A DNA stretch of 64,000 bases from Rhodocyclaceae bacterium. GTDB lineage: Bacteria > Pseudomonadota > Gammaproteobacteria > Burkholderiales > Rhodocyclaceae. Positions 36,496 to 44,768 of this stretch are shown here, piece by piece. The position numbers and the translations under genes are program-made. The notes under the pieces were generated by a model that was not told the DNA's origin, made no database searches, and worked only from the letters and a program-made list of their open reading frames with translations. The stretch lies in NCBI GenBank assembly GCA_016791145.1, contig JAEUNJ010000189.1, positions 1 to 64,000 on the forward strand, written 5' to 3'. The number at the start of each line of letters is the position of its first letter. Position 1 is the stretch's first letter.

Positions 36496-36782
36496 TGTGC
36501 ATCGCCCTGCCCATGCAAGTGGTCCGCGGCGGGCCGGTGACGGCGCTTTGCCGTGGGCGCAACGGCGAGGAGGAGATCAACATGCTGCTGGTCGGCGAGC
36601 AGCCGGTGGGCACCTGGGTGCTGAGTTTCCTCGGCTGGGCCCGGGAGGTGATCAGCGAGGCGCACGCACGCGAAGTGGATCTGGCCCTGGATGGCCTGCA
36701 GGAGATCATGGACGGGGCCGATTCCATCGACGTGGATGGCTATTTCCCGGGGCTCGGTACGACGGCCGGGGAGGTCGCATGA
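36495..36782 (+). CDS. hybG: HypC-family chaperone for the Hyb enzyme (HybG-like)
   Basis: 95 residues: MCIALPMQVVRGG with the essential Cys2, then the HypC barrel (LLVGEQPVGTWVLSFLGWAREVI). The C-terminal tail is longer than in HypC. It carries the iron-ligand unit to the HybC precursor. It overlaps hybD by one base and the next gene by four. This is the third HypC paralogue of the window. Confidence 0.9.
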   Translation: MCIALPMQVVRGGPVTALCRGRNGEEEINMLLVGEQPVGTWVLSFLGWAREVISEAHAREVDLALDGLQEIMDGADSIDVDGYFPGLGTTAGEVA

Positions 36783-37330
36783 TCGACGGTGGCGCCACGC
36801 CCGCCGCCCGAGGCGAACTCGTGCGGGAGGTCTTCGAAAGCATTCATCGGGAGCAGATGGAAGGCCTGCCCCTGCTCAACAAGGCCTTGTCGGTGGCGAC
36901 GCTGGGATTCCAGGACTTTCGCGGGCGCACGCTGGGCATGCTGATCACGCCCTGGATGATGGGCCTCATGCTGCTGCCCAATGCCGAGGACGGGTGGGAG
37001 CGGTTGCCGCCGGGCCACAAGGCGACGCACGAGTTTCCCGGCGGCGCGCTGCGCTTCATGCTCAACGCGATCGATGGCCTCGGTCCTTACCAGATGCATT
37101 CGGTGCACTCTCCGGTCCATGTCTTTGCGGACCAGGCGGCCGCCATGGAAGCCGCCGCCGCCTTCCTCGGCCGCATCCTGGCGGACAGGGATCCGAACGC
37201 CGTGCCGGAGGATCCCGTGGACGAGGAACTCCTGGGGAAGATCCTGCGCGGCGAGCCGGTGCCGGAGATCGACGGACCGCCCGGCACGGCCACGGCGGCG
37301 ACGCCCCGGGCAGCCACGGGCGGGCGCTGA
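36779..37330 (+). CDS. hybE: HybE-family assembly chaperone
   Basis: 183 residues. Core motifs LGMLITPWMMGLMLLP and LGPYQMHSVHSPVHVFADQ match HybE/HupJ. It assists export-competent assembly of the Hyb dimer. The ATG overlaps the previous stop (ATGA). A C-terminal extension (from about residue 150, Pro/Ala-rich) is low complexity. It is the last gene of the hyb operon; a hairpin terminator follows 11 bp later. Confidence 0.9.
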   Translation: MIDGGATPAARGELVREVFESIHREQMEGLPLLNKALSVATLGFQDFRGRTLGMLITPWMMGLMLLPNAEDGWERLPPGHKATHEFPGGALRFMLNAIDGLGPYQMHSVHSPVHVFADQAAAMEAAAAFLGRILADRDPNAVPEDPVDEELLGKILRGEPVPEIDGPPGTATAATPRAATGGR

Positions 37331-37340
37331 GCGCCCCGCG

Positions 37341-37373
37341 CCAAACCGGCCTGCGGCGGGGCCCCGGTTTTGG
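37341..37373 (+). terminator. Probable intrinsic terminator of the hyb operon
   Basis: An inverted repeat CCAAACCGG/CCGGTTTTGG encloses a GC-rich 14-nt loop and contains a T4 run at its 3' side. It lies directly behind hybE. The rest of the 308-bp gap to 37638 holds a direct repeat of GGCCGATCC (about 37424 and 37451) and no gene. Confidence 0.55.
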
Positions 37374-37638
37374 TGCCCCGCGACTGGTACTCCCAGCGCG
37401 GCCACACCCGTCCCGGCCGTGTCGGCCGATCCTCGACGGCGTCGAATTTGGCCGATCCCCGCGCAAATGGAGTGTCTCCCCGGGGGCAGCGGCCTCGTCG
37501 GCGAGTACCTCGTGGCGTCCAATCGAGACTTTGTTTGCGGCATGTCAAAGGCGCCGGCGACGATCCCGTCCGAAAATCCCCTCCTTGTGGCAGGGAATGG
37601 TTCCGATTTCCTGGCACGCTGAATCGATGGAGGTATCC

Positions 37639-37980
37639 ATGATCGTTTTCGCACACCTGAAATTCTCCCCGGACTGCGCCCTGGCCGTGGCCGAGACCTT
37701 CGGCCGGATTGCACCCGTCCCGGACTTCATGAAGATCATCGGACCCTTCATCCGCAGCAACATCGAGGAAGGGATTCTCACCGTCAGCATCTACGAATGC
37801 GACGATGCGCACGTGGACGAGGCGATGGCCTACCTGAAGGCGCGTTATGCGGCCTTCGAGGCGATCGAGGGCGTTACGACCTCGGTGGAGGAGTGGCTGG
37901 GGGTGGGGGTGGCATTGAAGTTGTTGGAGGAGACGAATTCCGTCACCGATGCCCTGGACCTGGTGAATTTCCGCTTCTGA
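37639..37980 (+). CDS. Small hypothetical protein paired with the CoA-transferase-like gene
   Basis: 113 residues, soluble, with an alternating beta/alpha pattern (MIVFAHLKFSPDCALAVAE; ILTVSIYECDDAHVDEAMAYLKARY), perhaps a ferredoxin-like dimeric alpha-beta barrel; I do not recognise the family. An RBS (GGAGG) lies six bases before the ATG at 37639. The next gene starts 17 bp later, so the two are likely co-transcribed. A regulatory or accessory role for the CoA-transferase is inference. Confidence 0.7.
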   Translation: MIVFAHLKFSPDCALAVAETFGRIAPVPDFMKIIGPFIRSNIEEGILTVSIYECDDAHVDEAMAYLKARYAAFEAIEGVTTSVEEWLGVGVALKLLEETNSVTDALDLVNFRF

Positions 37981-37997
37981 CCTGAGCACTGGGAACC

Positions 37998-40199
37998 ATG
38001 AATAGAGAGACCAAAACGGAGGCGAGGCAGGCCGCCTATTTCGAAGACGTGGAGAGGTGCGTCGACGCCATCATCGCCAAGGTGGGCAGGAACATCGTGT
38101 TCGGCATGCCCCTGGGCCTGGGCAAGCCCAACCACCTGGCGAATGCCCTGTACCAGCGGGTGAAGAACGACCCGACGATGAATCTGCGCATCCTCACGGC
38201 CCTGTCCCTGGAAGTGCCCGCCGGCAACAGCGACATGGAAAGGCGCTTCCTCGAACCCTTCGCCGAGCGGGTCTGGGGCAATTTCCCGGCCCTCGAGTAC
38301 CTGCGTGACCTGCGCCGCGGCACGCTGCCGCCGAACATCCAGATCTCCGAGTTCTTCATGAAGGCCGGCGTCTTCCTGGACAACCTGATCGAGCAGCAGA
38401 ACTACATCTCCAGCAACTACACCCACATCGCCCGGGACATGCTGGAGAACGGCGTCAACGTGATCGCCCAGATGGTCGGCAAGAAGGAGATCGACGGCAC
38501 GCCCTGGTACAGCCTTTCCTGCAACCCGGACGTGTCGCCCAACCTGGTGCCCATGCTGCGCGAGATGGAGGAGAAGGTGGGCTACAAGGTGGCGGTCGTG
38601 GCGGCGGTGAACAACGAACTGCCGTTCATGTACCACGATGCCATGGTGCCGGGGTCGATGTTCGACATGATCATCGACAACCCGTCCTACGACCACACCC
38701 TGTTCAGCACGCCCAACATGGCGGTCGAGATGGACGACTATCTGATCGGCATGCACGTCAGCACGCTGATCCGGGACGGCGGCACGCTGCAGATCGGCAT
38801 CGGCTCCCTGGGCGACGCCATCGCCTACTCGATGATCCTGCGCCAGAAGCACAACGACCAGTACAAGGCGGTCGTGGACGAACTGCAGGTGATGCAGAAG
38901 AGCGGCGACCTGGTGAAGCGCATCGGCGGCACGGACCGCTTCCGGGAGGGCCTCTACGGTTCCTCGGAGATGTTCGTGAACGGGCTGCTGGAGCTCTACA
39001 AGGCCGGCATCCTGCATCGCAAGGTCTATGACCACGTGGTCCTGCAGCGGCTGCTCAACGAGAAGAAGATTTCGGAAAAGGTCACGCCCGCCATGCTCGA
39101 GCACCTGGTGGTGTACGAGGCGGTGCGCCCGCGCCTGCGCCTGGCCGACCTGGATTTCCTGAAGCGCTACGGCGTCTTCAGGGCGGAGGTCACCCTCGCG
39201 AACGGAATGCTGCGCACCGGCGACGGCTGGGAGGTCGCCGCCGACCTGGGGGACGAGGCGGTGCTGAAGGAAGTGGCCGCCCATTGCCTGGGCGACCGCC
39301 TGAAGGGCGGCGTCCTGCTCCACGGGGGCTTCTTCCTGGGCCCGCGCAGCTTCTACGACACGCTGAAAGCCATGAGCGAGGAGGAGTGCAAGCAGTTCTG
39401 CATGACGACGGTGGACAACGTCAACCACCTCTACGGCAACCAGGAGCTGAAGGCGCTGCAACGGCGGGAGGGGCGCTTCATCAACACCTGCCTGATGGTC
39501 ACCCTGTCGGGCGGGGTGGTGTCGGACGGCCTGGAGGACGCCCGGGTGGTCAGCGGCGTCGGCGGCCAGTACAACTTCGTCTCCATGGCCCATGCCCTGC
39601 AGGACGGCCGGCTGGTCATGATGCTGCGCAGCCATCGCATCAAGGACGGCGTGGCCATGTCCAACATCGTCTGGAACTACGGGCACATGACCATCCCGCG
39701 CATCCTGCGGGACATCGTGGTCACCGAATACGGCATCGCCAACCTGCGCAGCAAGACCGACAAGGAGATCATGGCGGCCCTGCTGAACATCGCCGATTCC
39801 CGCTTCCAGGACGAGTTGCTGGCCAAGGCCAAGGAGGCGGGCAAGATGCCGGCCGACTACGAGATCCCGGAGCGCTACCGCAACAACTTCCCCGAGGCCC
39901 TGGAGGCGAAGTTCAAGGCCTGGCGGGAGAAGGGGCTCTTCCCGCCCTTCCCCTTCGGGAACGACTTCACCGAGGAGGAACTGATCCTGGCCAAGGCCCT
40001 GAAGGGGCTCAAGGCGAAGATGGCGAACAAGGTCGGAACCATGGCGGGCGGCATCCTGAACGTGATCCGTGGCGGCGACATCCCGCCCAAGGCCTTGCCC
40101 TACCTCAAGCGGATGAACCTGGAGCATCCGACGAACTTCAGGGACAAGGTCGTCCAGAGCCTGCTGGTGGCGGAACTGATCGAAGCCGGGCACGTCTGA
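37998..40199 (+). CDS. Long acetyl-CoA hydrolase/CoA-transferase family protein
   Basis: 733 residues, longer than the 430-640 usual in the acetyl-CoA hydrolase/transferase family. It contains GTLQIGIGSLGDAIAYSMILRQ, YGSSEMFVNGLLELYKAGI and SGVGGQYNFVSMAHALQDGR, plus VTEYGIANLRSKTDKE, all characteristic of family C-terminal halves. The middle region (about 400-480; LLHGGFFLGPRSFYDTLKAM) looks inserted. It probably moves CoA between short-chain acyl groups or hydrolyses acyl-CoA; the substrate is unknown. It is likely in an operon with the preceding small gene. Confidence 0.8.
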   Translation: MNRETKTEARQAAYFEDVERCVDAIIAKVGRNIVFGMPLGLGKPNHLANALYQRVKNDPTMNLRILTALSLEVPAGNSDMERRFLEPFAERVWGNFPALEYLRDLRRGTLPPNIQISEFFMKAGVFLDNLIEQQNYISSNYTHIARDMLENGVNVIAQMVGKKEIDGTPWYSLSCNPDVSPNLVPMLREMEEKVGYKVAVVAAVNNELPFMYHDAMVPGSMFDMIIDNPSYDHTLFSTPNMAVEMDDYLIGMHVSTLIRDGGTLQIGIGSLGDAIAYSMILRQKHNDQYKAVVDELQVMQKSGDLVKRIGGTDRFREGLYGSSEMFVNGLLELYKAGILHRKVYDHVVLQRLLNEKKISEKVTPAMLEHLVVYEAVRPRLRLADLDFLKRYGVFRAEVTLANGMLRTGDGWEVAADLGDEAVLKEVAAHCLGDRLKGGVLLHGGFFLGPRSFYDTLKAMSEEECKQFCMTTVDNVNHLYGNQELKALQRREGRFINTCLMVTLSGGVVSDGLEDARVVSGVGGQYNFVSMAHALQDGRLVMMLRSHRIKDGVAMSNIVWNYGHMTIPRILRDIVVTEYGIANLRSKTDKEIMAALLNIADSRFQDELLAKAKEAGKMPADYEIPERYRNNFPEALEAKFKAWREKGLFPPFPFGNDFTEEELILAKALKGLKAKMANKVGTMAGGILNVIRGGDIPPKALPYLKRMNLEHPTNFRDKVVQSLLVAELIEAGHV

Positions 40200-40230
40200 G
40201 GGGCCGCCGGGCGCAGGGCGACCGCTTTGG

Positions 40231-40294
40231 GGGAGCGGCGTCCTCGCCGCGATCCAACCTGAACCTCCCCGATCGCGCCGGGGACGGCGCTCCC
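40231..40294. repeat. 24-bp imperfect inverted repeat (REP/BIME-like)
   Basis: The arms 40231-40254 and 40271-40294 match at 21 of 24 positions with a 16-nt spacer, giving a very stable hairpin behind the CoA-transferase-like gene. The GAGCGGCGTCCTCGCCGCGA type of sequence is reminiscent of REP elements. It may also stop transcription. Confidence 0.65.
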
Positions 40295-40427
40295 GCGGGG
40301 GCCGTGCCATCGGGTCTGTGTAGGCGGCGCCCGGGAAGGGAGGCCAGGCGCGAAAACCGGCAGGCCGCAACCGGACCGCGTTTGCCCGGGCCCATCCTTC
40401 GGTGGACGTGCCCCGAATCCGCAACCG

Positions 40428-40441
40428 TTGACGATTATCAA
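40428..40441 (+). promoter_or_regulatory. FNR/ANR-like box before the radical-SAM gene
   Basis: TTGAC-GATT-ATCAA matches the FNR consensus TTGAT-N4-ATCAA at 9 of 10 positions. A TATTCT hexamer at 40458-40463 could be the -10, placing the box at roughly -35 to -42. The ATG is at 40490. It suggests activation under low oxygen. Confidence 0.5.
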
Positions 40442-40489
40442 TATTCGATGGCGCTAATATTCTAGGATGCTCCCCGAGAGGGAGGCATC

Positions 40490-42166
40490 ATGTCCGACAC
40501 CGGCCGCACCGTTCCAGGCGTTCCCGCCGTTTCCACCGTTTCCACCGTTTCCACCGTTCTTTATGTCCGCCTGCCCGTCTGGAAGATCTGGCCGGGGGGC
40601 GTGGTCTATCTGGCGGACTTCATCCACAAGCAGCGGCCGGGCGTGCGCCAGCACATCCTCGACCTGGCGCTGGTTCCCGCGGGGGAGCGCAAGGCAGAAC
40701 TGGCCCGGTGCATCGAGGCCGTGAGGCCCGACGTGGTGGCCTTCTCGTGGCGGAACATGCAGACCTTCGGGCCGCACCCGGAGAACGACGCGCTGGACGT
40801 GGTGATGAACTACGACCACTCGCGAAGCCCCTGGCGGCGCGCCAGGGCGGCGTGGCAGGCCGTCGGCATCATCTGGGACTACGCCGCCGCCCGGCTGCGC
40901 AACTTCGCCTTCCTGCGCCTGGCGCGGCGCCTGGCGCCGGCGGCCAGGCTCGTCGTCGGGGGGACGGCCGTGTCCATCTTCGCCCGCTATGTGGCCGAGC
41001 GCTGCCCCCGCGACACGGTGGTGGTGGTGGGCGAGGGCGAGGAGGCGATGCTGTCCGTCGTCGACGGATTCGCCGTGCCCGCCGGCCACCATTACCACAA
41101 GGATCGGGACGGGCGGATCACCCACCATCCGGCCGAGGAGAACTTCGACCTGGGGCGGCTCACGGCCGTCGATTTCCCCTACGTCGAATCCATCTTCCCC
41201 GGCTTCCCGGAGTACGTGGGCCCCGGGGCCACCATCGGCGTGCATACCAAGCGGGGATGCCCGTTCCAGTGCCACTTCTGCCTCTACAACAAGATCGAGG
41301 GCGGGCGGCAGCGGTTGCGGGATCCGGCCGAGGTGGCCAAGGAGATCGAGGTCCTGAACAAGCGCTACGGCGTCCGGCACATCTGGTTCACCGACGCCCA
41401 GTTCTGCTCGACCCGCCGCTCGATGCACCACGTGGAGGAGATCCTGGACCAGATGCTGGCGCGGGGAACCGACGTCCGCTGGACGGGCTACCTGAGGCTG
41501 AACCACCTGACGCCCGGCATCGCCCGGAAGATGCTGCGGTCCGGCCTGGAAAGCGTGGACCTGTCCTTCACCGGAACCCAGGACATGATCGACAGCCTGA
41601 CCCTCGGTTACGACCTGGAACAGCAGATGGCCGCCTTCCGCCTGTTCCGCGACGCGGCGCGCGCCGAGGGAAGCGGCGGCGCCGGGCCGCTGAAGATCAA
41701 GCTCTATCTTCCCCTCAATGCGCCCGGGGAGACGCCGGCCACCCTGAAGGCCACGGTGGAGCGCATCCGGGAACTCTATGGACTGTTCGGCCGGGAGAAC
41801 GTGCTTCCCTTCATCTTCTTCATCGGCATCCAGCCGGGCACGCCGATCGAGGCCCGGCTCAAGGAAGCGGGCTACCTGCCGCGCGATTACGATCCCCTGA
41901 CGCTGAACCCGTTCACGATCAAGAAGCTCCTCTTCAACCCGGGGCCCCTGGGCAGGATGATCGCGCGGGCCTACCTGGAGGCCCTGGAGTACTCCTCCAA
42001 GGGGGAGGACCCGGCCGGCGAATACGTGGGCCGAGCCACGATGGAGAACATCGAAAGGGAAATCCGGCGCCTTCCCGCATCGGTTCCCGAGGGGCAAGGC
42101 GCGCCCCGGGCCGTTCCCTCCCAGGGGATCAAGCAGGTCATCCGGTTGCAGAACCAGGCGACGTGA
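40490..42166 (+). CDS. B12-binding-type radical SAM protein (BchE/P-methyltransferase-like)
   Basis: 558 residues. The N-terminal third resembles a cobalamin-binding Rossmann domain (PGGVVYLADFIHKQRPGVRQ, LVVGGTAVSIFA, VVVGEGEEAML), without a clear DxHxxG motif. A radical SAM core follows with CPFQCHFCLY (CxxxCxxC) at about 263-272. The ATG at 40490 has a strong RBS (AGGGAGG). Near the N-terminus is a VST repeat encoded by a 9-bp tandem repeat (about 40528-40558). Substrate is unknown; radical SAM enzymes are oxygen-sensitive, which fits the FNR-like box upstream. Confidence 0.82.
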   Translation: MSDTGRTVPGVPAVSTVSTVSTVLYVRLPVWKIWPGGVVYLADFIHKQRPGVRQHILDLALVPAGERKAELARCIEAVRPDVVAFSWRNMQTFGPHPENDALDVVMNYDHSRSPWRRARAAWQAVGIIWDYAAARLRNFAFLRLARRLAPAARLVVGGTAVSIFARYVAERCPRDTVVVVGEGEEAMLSVVDGFAVPAGHHYHKDRDGRITHHPAEENFDLGRLTAVDFPYVESIFPGFPEYVGPGATIGVHTKRGCPFQCHFCLYNKIEGGRQRLRDPAEVAKEIEVLNKRYGVRHIWFTDAQFCSTRRSMHHVEEILDQMLARGTDVRWTGYLRLNHLTPGIARKMLRSGLESVDLSFTGTQDMIDSLTLGYDLEQQMAAFRLFRDAARAEGSGGAGPLKIKLYLPLNAPGETPATLKATVERIRELYGLFGRENVLPFIFFIGIQPGTPIEARLKEAGYLPRDYDPLTLNPFTIKKLLFNPGPLGRMIARAYLEALEYSSKGEDPAGEYVGRATMENIEREIRRLPASVPEGQGAPRAVPSQGIKQVIRLQNQAT

Positions 42167-42263
42167 GCTTGCGGCAGGCCGGGTGCGTCGAAGGGGGGCC
42201 CAGGGTCGGACCAGGCGCGGCGGACACCGGGCGCCGGATCCGCCGGTCGCTAGCCGACGGACC

Positions 42264-42701
42264 CTAGCCGTTCAGCCAGAAGGTCACCGGCCCATGGTTG
42301 GTGAGCGTCACCGACATCTCGGCGCCGAACTCTCCCGTCTCCACCTTCCCGTGGCGGCGCCTCGCCTCCGCCACAAGCGCGTCGAAGAGGGTCTTCGCCC
42401 GCTCCGGCGGCGCGGCGGAGGAGAAGCTGGGACGGGTCCCCTTGTGGGTGTCGGCGGCCAGGGTGAACTGGGGAACGAGCAGGAGGCCGCCGCCGGTGTC
42501 GGCCAATGACAGGTTCATTCGTCCCGCGGCGTCGGGAAAGACCCGGTAGACCAGCAGGCGCTCGGCCAGGCGCCCGACGTTGGCCTCGCCGTCCTCCTTC
42601 TGCACGCCGATCAGCGCCAGCAGTCCCGGCCCGATCTCCCCGACCGTGCGGCCCGCCACGACGACGCCGGCCCCGGTGACGCGCTGGATCAGTGCGATCA
42701 A
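42264..42701 (-). CDS. dtd: D-aminoacyl-tRNA deacylase
   Basis: 145 residues, exact family size. It starts [17 protein letters not shown]; the motif region reads [21 protein letters not shown] (family SQFT, here PQFT), and the cross-subunit Gly-Pro motif is NHGPVTFWL. It removes D-amino acids wrongly attached to tRNA. It stands alone, divergent from the CoA-transferase gene 51 bp away. Confidence 0.94.
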   Translation of the reverse strand: MIALIQRVTGAGVVVAGRTVGEIGPGLLALIGVQKEDGEANVGRLAERLLVYRVFPDAAGRMNLSLADTGGGLLLVPQFTLAADTHKGTRPSFSSAAPPERAKTLFDALVAEARRRHGKVETGEFGAEMSVTLTNHGPVTFWLNG

Positions 42702-42752
42702 GCCCTGCCTCCGGCACGGCTAGAATCGGAGCTTTCCCCGGGGGTCCTGTTC

Positions 42753-43979
42753 ATGGCCGGCGCATTGTCCCACATCCGCATCCTCGACCTTTCCCGGGTG
42801 CTGGCCGGCCCCTGGTGCACCCAGCTGCTGGCCGACTTCGGCGCCCAGGTGATCAAGATCGAACGGCCCGGCGCGGGGGACGATACCCGGGCCTGGGGTC
42901 CGCCCTGGCTCCAGGATGCCGACGGTCGGGACACCGGCGAGTCGGCCTACTACCTGTGCGCCAACCGGGCGAAGAAGTCCGTGGCGCTGGACATCGCGAA
43001 GCCGGAGGGCCAGCGCATCGCCCGGGCGCTCGCCGCCCGCTGCGACGTGGTGATCGAGAACTTCAAGGTGGGGGCCCTGGCGCGCTACGGCCTGGATGCG
43101 GCGACGCTGCGGGCGGCGAACCCGCGCCTCGTCTATTGCTCCATCACCGGCTTCGGCCAGGAGGGCCCCTTCGCCGACCGGGCGGGCTACGACTTCATCA
43201 TCCAGGGCATGGGTGGCCTGATGGGCATCACCGGCGATCCTTCCGGCGAACCCCAGAAGGTGGGCGTCGCGGTGGCGGACCTCTTCACGGGCCTGTACGC
43301 GGCCAATGCCATCCAGGCCGCCCTGGCCCACCGGGAGCGGACCGGGGAGGGGCAGGTGATCGACGTGTCGCTCCTCGACAGCCAGGTGGCGATGCTGGCC
43401 AACGTGGCCTCCAACTTCCTGGTCTCCGGGCGCGCCTCCGGCCGCTTCGGCAACGCCCATGCCAACATCGTGCCCTACCAGGTCTTCCCCTGCCGGGACG
43501 GCCACCTGATCCTGGCCGTGGGCAACGACGGCCAGTTCCGCAAGTTCTGCGAGGTGGCGGGCTGCGCGGCCCTGGCCGAGGACCCGCGCTACGCCACCAA
43601 TCCGGCCCGGGTGGCGAACCGGGCGGCGCTGGTGGTGCTGCTGGAACCGATCCTGGAGACCCGGGACCTGGACGACTGGATCGCCGCCCTGGAGGCGGCG
43701 GGCGTGCCCTGCGGGCCCATCAACACCGTCGACCGCGTCTTCGCCCACCCGCAGGTGCGGGCCCGCGGCGACCGGGTGGAGATCCCGCATCCCGCCGGCG
43801 TGACGGCGCCGGTGGTGGCCAACCCGGTGCGCTTCTCGGCCACCCCCGTGCGCTACGACGACGCGCCGCCGCTGCTCGGCCAGCACACCCGGGAGGTGCT
43901 GGGCGGCCTGCTGGGAATGGCGGAGGAGGAACTGTCCGCGCTGGAGTCGGCCGGAGTCATCGGCAGACCCGCGAACTGA
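42753..43979 (+). CDS. CaiB/BaiF family (class III) CoA-transferase
   Basis: 408 residues. N-terminal GALSHIRILDLSRVLAGPWCTQLLADFGAQVIKIE and the active-site region AGYDFIIQGMGGLMGITG, with the Asp that forms the acyl-anhydride intermediate, identify the family. It transfers CoA between carboxylic acids in the cytosol; substrates such as carnitine, formate or aromatic acids cannot be told apart by sequence here. It is divergent to dtd. A dispersed inverted repeat follows its stop. Confidence 0.92.
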   Translation: MAGALSHIRILDLSRVLAGPWCTQLLADFGAQVIKIERPGAGDDTRAWGPPWLQDADGRDTGESAYYLCANRAKKSVALDIAKPEGQRIARALAARCDVVIENFKVGALARYGLDAATLRAANPRLVYCSITGFGQEGPFADRAGYDFIIQGMGGLMGITGDPSGEPQKVGVAVADLFTGLYAANAIQAALAHRERTGEGQVIDVSLLDSQVAMLANVASNFLVSGRASGRFGNAHANIVPYQVFPCRDGHLILAVGNDGQFRKFCEVAGCAALAEDPRYATNPARVANRAALVVLLEPILETRDLDDWIAALEAAGVPCGPINTVDRVFAHPQVRARGDRVEIPHPAGVTAPVVANPVRFSATPVRYDDAPPLLGQHTREVLGGLLGMAEEELSALESAGVIGRPAN

Positions 43980-43989
43980 AAACCCGTTT

Positions 43990-44106
43990 CTTTGCCGCGG
44001 AGGACGCAGAGGGCAGGGTGGAAGACATGGAGGGGAAGGCCGGGAATGCATTTCCCTGGCCCCGCTCCCGCTTTTCTCCGCATCCTCCGCGTCTTCCGTG
44101 GTGGAG
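43990..44106. repeat. Dispersed inverted repeat, copy C
   Basis: The left arm (43992-44020, GCGGAGGACGCAGAGG) and right arm (44075-44104, CCGCATCCTCCGCGTCTTCCG) are imperfect reverse complements. It lies between the convergent CoA-transferase and carbonic anhydrase genes and is the same family as copies A and B in the hyp operon. Confidence 0.7.
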
Positions 44107-44113
44107 ACGCCTT

Positions 44114-44641
44114 TCAGATCTTGCGCAGGCCGCCCGTGAACCGCCGCGCGTTGGCCACGTAGCCGGAGGCGGCCTTGAGCAGCCGTGCCGACTCCTCCGG
44201 CGAGAGTTCCCGCACCACCCTGCCCGGCGAGCCGACGATCAGCACCCGCTCGGGGAAGACCTTGCCCTCGGGGATCAGGGTGTTGGCGCCGACGATGGAG
44301 CCGGCGCCGATGACGGCCTTGTTGAGGATGATGGAGCCGATGCCGATCAGGCAGCCGTCGCCGACGGTGCAGCCGTGCAGCATCACCATGTGGCCCACGG
44401 TCACGTCGGCGCCGATGGTGAGCGGCACGTCCTCGTCCGAGTGCAGGACGCAGGCGTCCTGGATGTTGCTGCGGGCGCCGATGCGGATGCCGCTGCGGTC
44501 GTTGTCGCCGCGGATCACGGTGTTCCACCAGACGCTGGCCTCGGGGCCGAGGGTCACGTCGCCGATGACGATGGCGTTTTCGGCCACCCAGGCGGTGGGG
44601 TCGATGTTCGGGGTCTTGTCGTCGAGGCTGTAGAGGGGCAT
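44114..44641 (-). CDS. Gamma-class carbonic anhydrase-like protein
   Basis: A 175-residue left-handed beta-helix protein. Hexapeptide repeats run from TAWVAENAIVIGDVTLG; zinc-ligand histidines appear in CVLHSDEDVP and VGHMVMLHGC. It resembles YrdA/CaiE/PaaY-type proteins; zinc-dependent carbonic anhydrase or thioesterase activity is possible. The Met at 44641 (MPLYSLDDKTP) matches homologue starts better than 44671. Confidence 0.9.
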   Translation of the reverse strand: MPLYSLDDKTPNIDPTAWVAENAIVIGDVTLGPEASVWWNTVIRGDNDRSGIRIGARSNIQDACVLHSDEDVPLTIGADVTVGHMVMLHGCTVGDGCLIGIGSIILNKAVIGAGSIVGANTLIPEGKVFPERVLIVGSPGRVVRELSPEESARLLKAASGYVANARRFTGGLRKI

Positions 44642-44721
44642 GGCAAAGTCATGGATTGATGGTCGGGTCATTCATTCCGGTGGCGGGCAGGTGCGAGGGA
44701 TCGCGGCGCCCACAACGGATT

Positions 44722-44757
44722 TGCGTTCCCTCTGCGCCTTCGCGCCTCTGCGGTGGA
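44722..44757. repeat. Half copy of the dispersed inverted repeat (copy D)
   Basis: TCTGCGCCTTCGCGCCTCTGCGG corresponds to the right arm of copies A-C. No matching left arm is seen. It sits between pepD and the carbonic anhydrase gene. Confidence 0.55.
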
Positions 44758-44768
44758 ATTTTCGGTCC

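Noticed and set aside
37605-37625. Sigma54 promoter (CTGGCACGCTGAATCG) before the 113-residue gene
   Set aside because: The -24 matches but the -12 position reads CG instead of GC and TTG is missing.
40528-40558. CRISPR-like short tandem repeat
   Set aside because: The 9-bp unit is contiguous without spacers and lies inside a coding sequence. No CRISPR array was seen elsewhere in the window.
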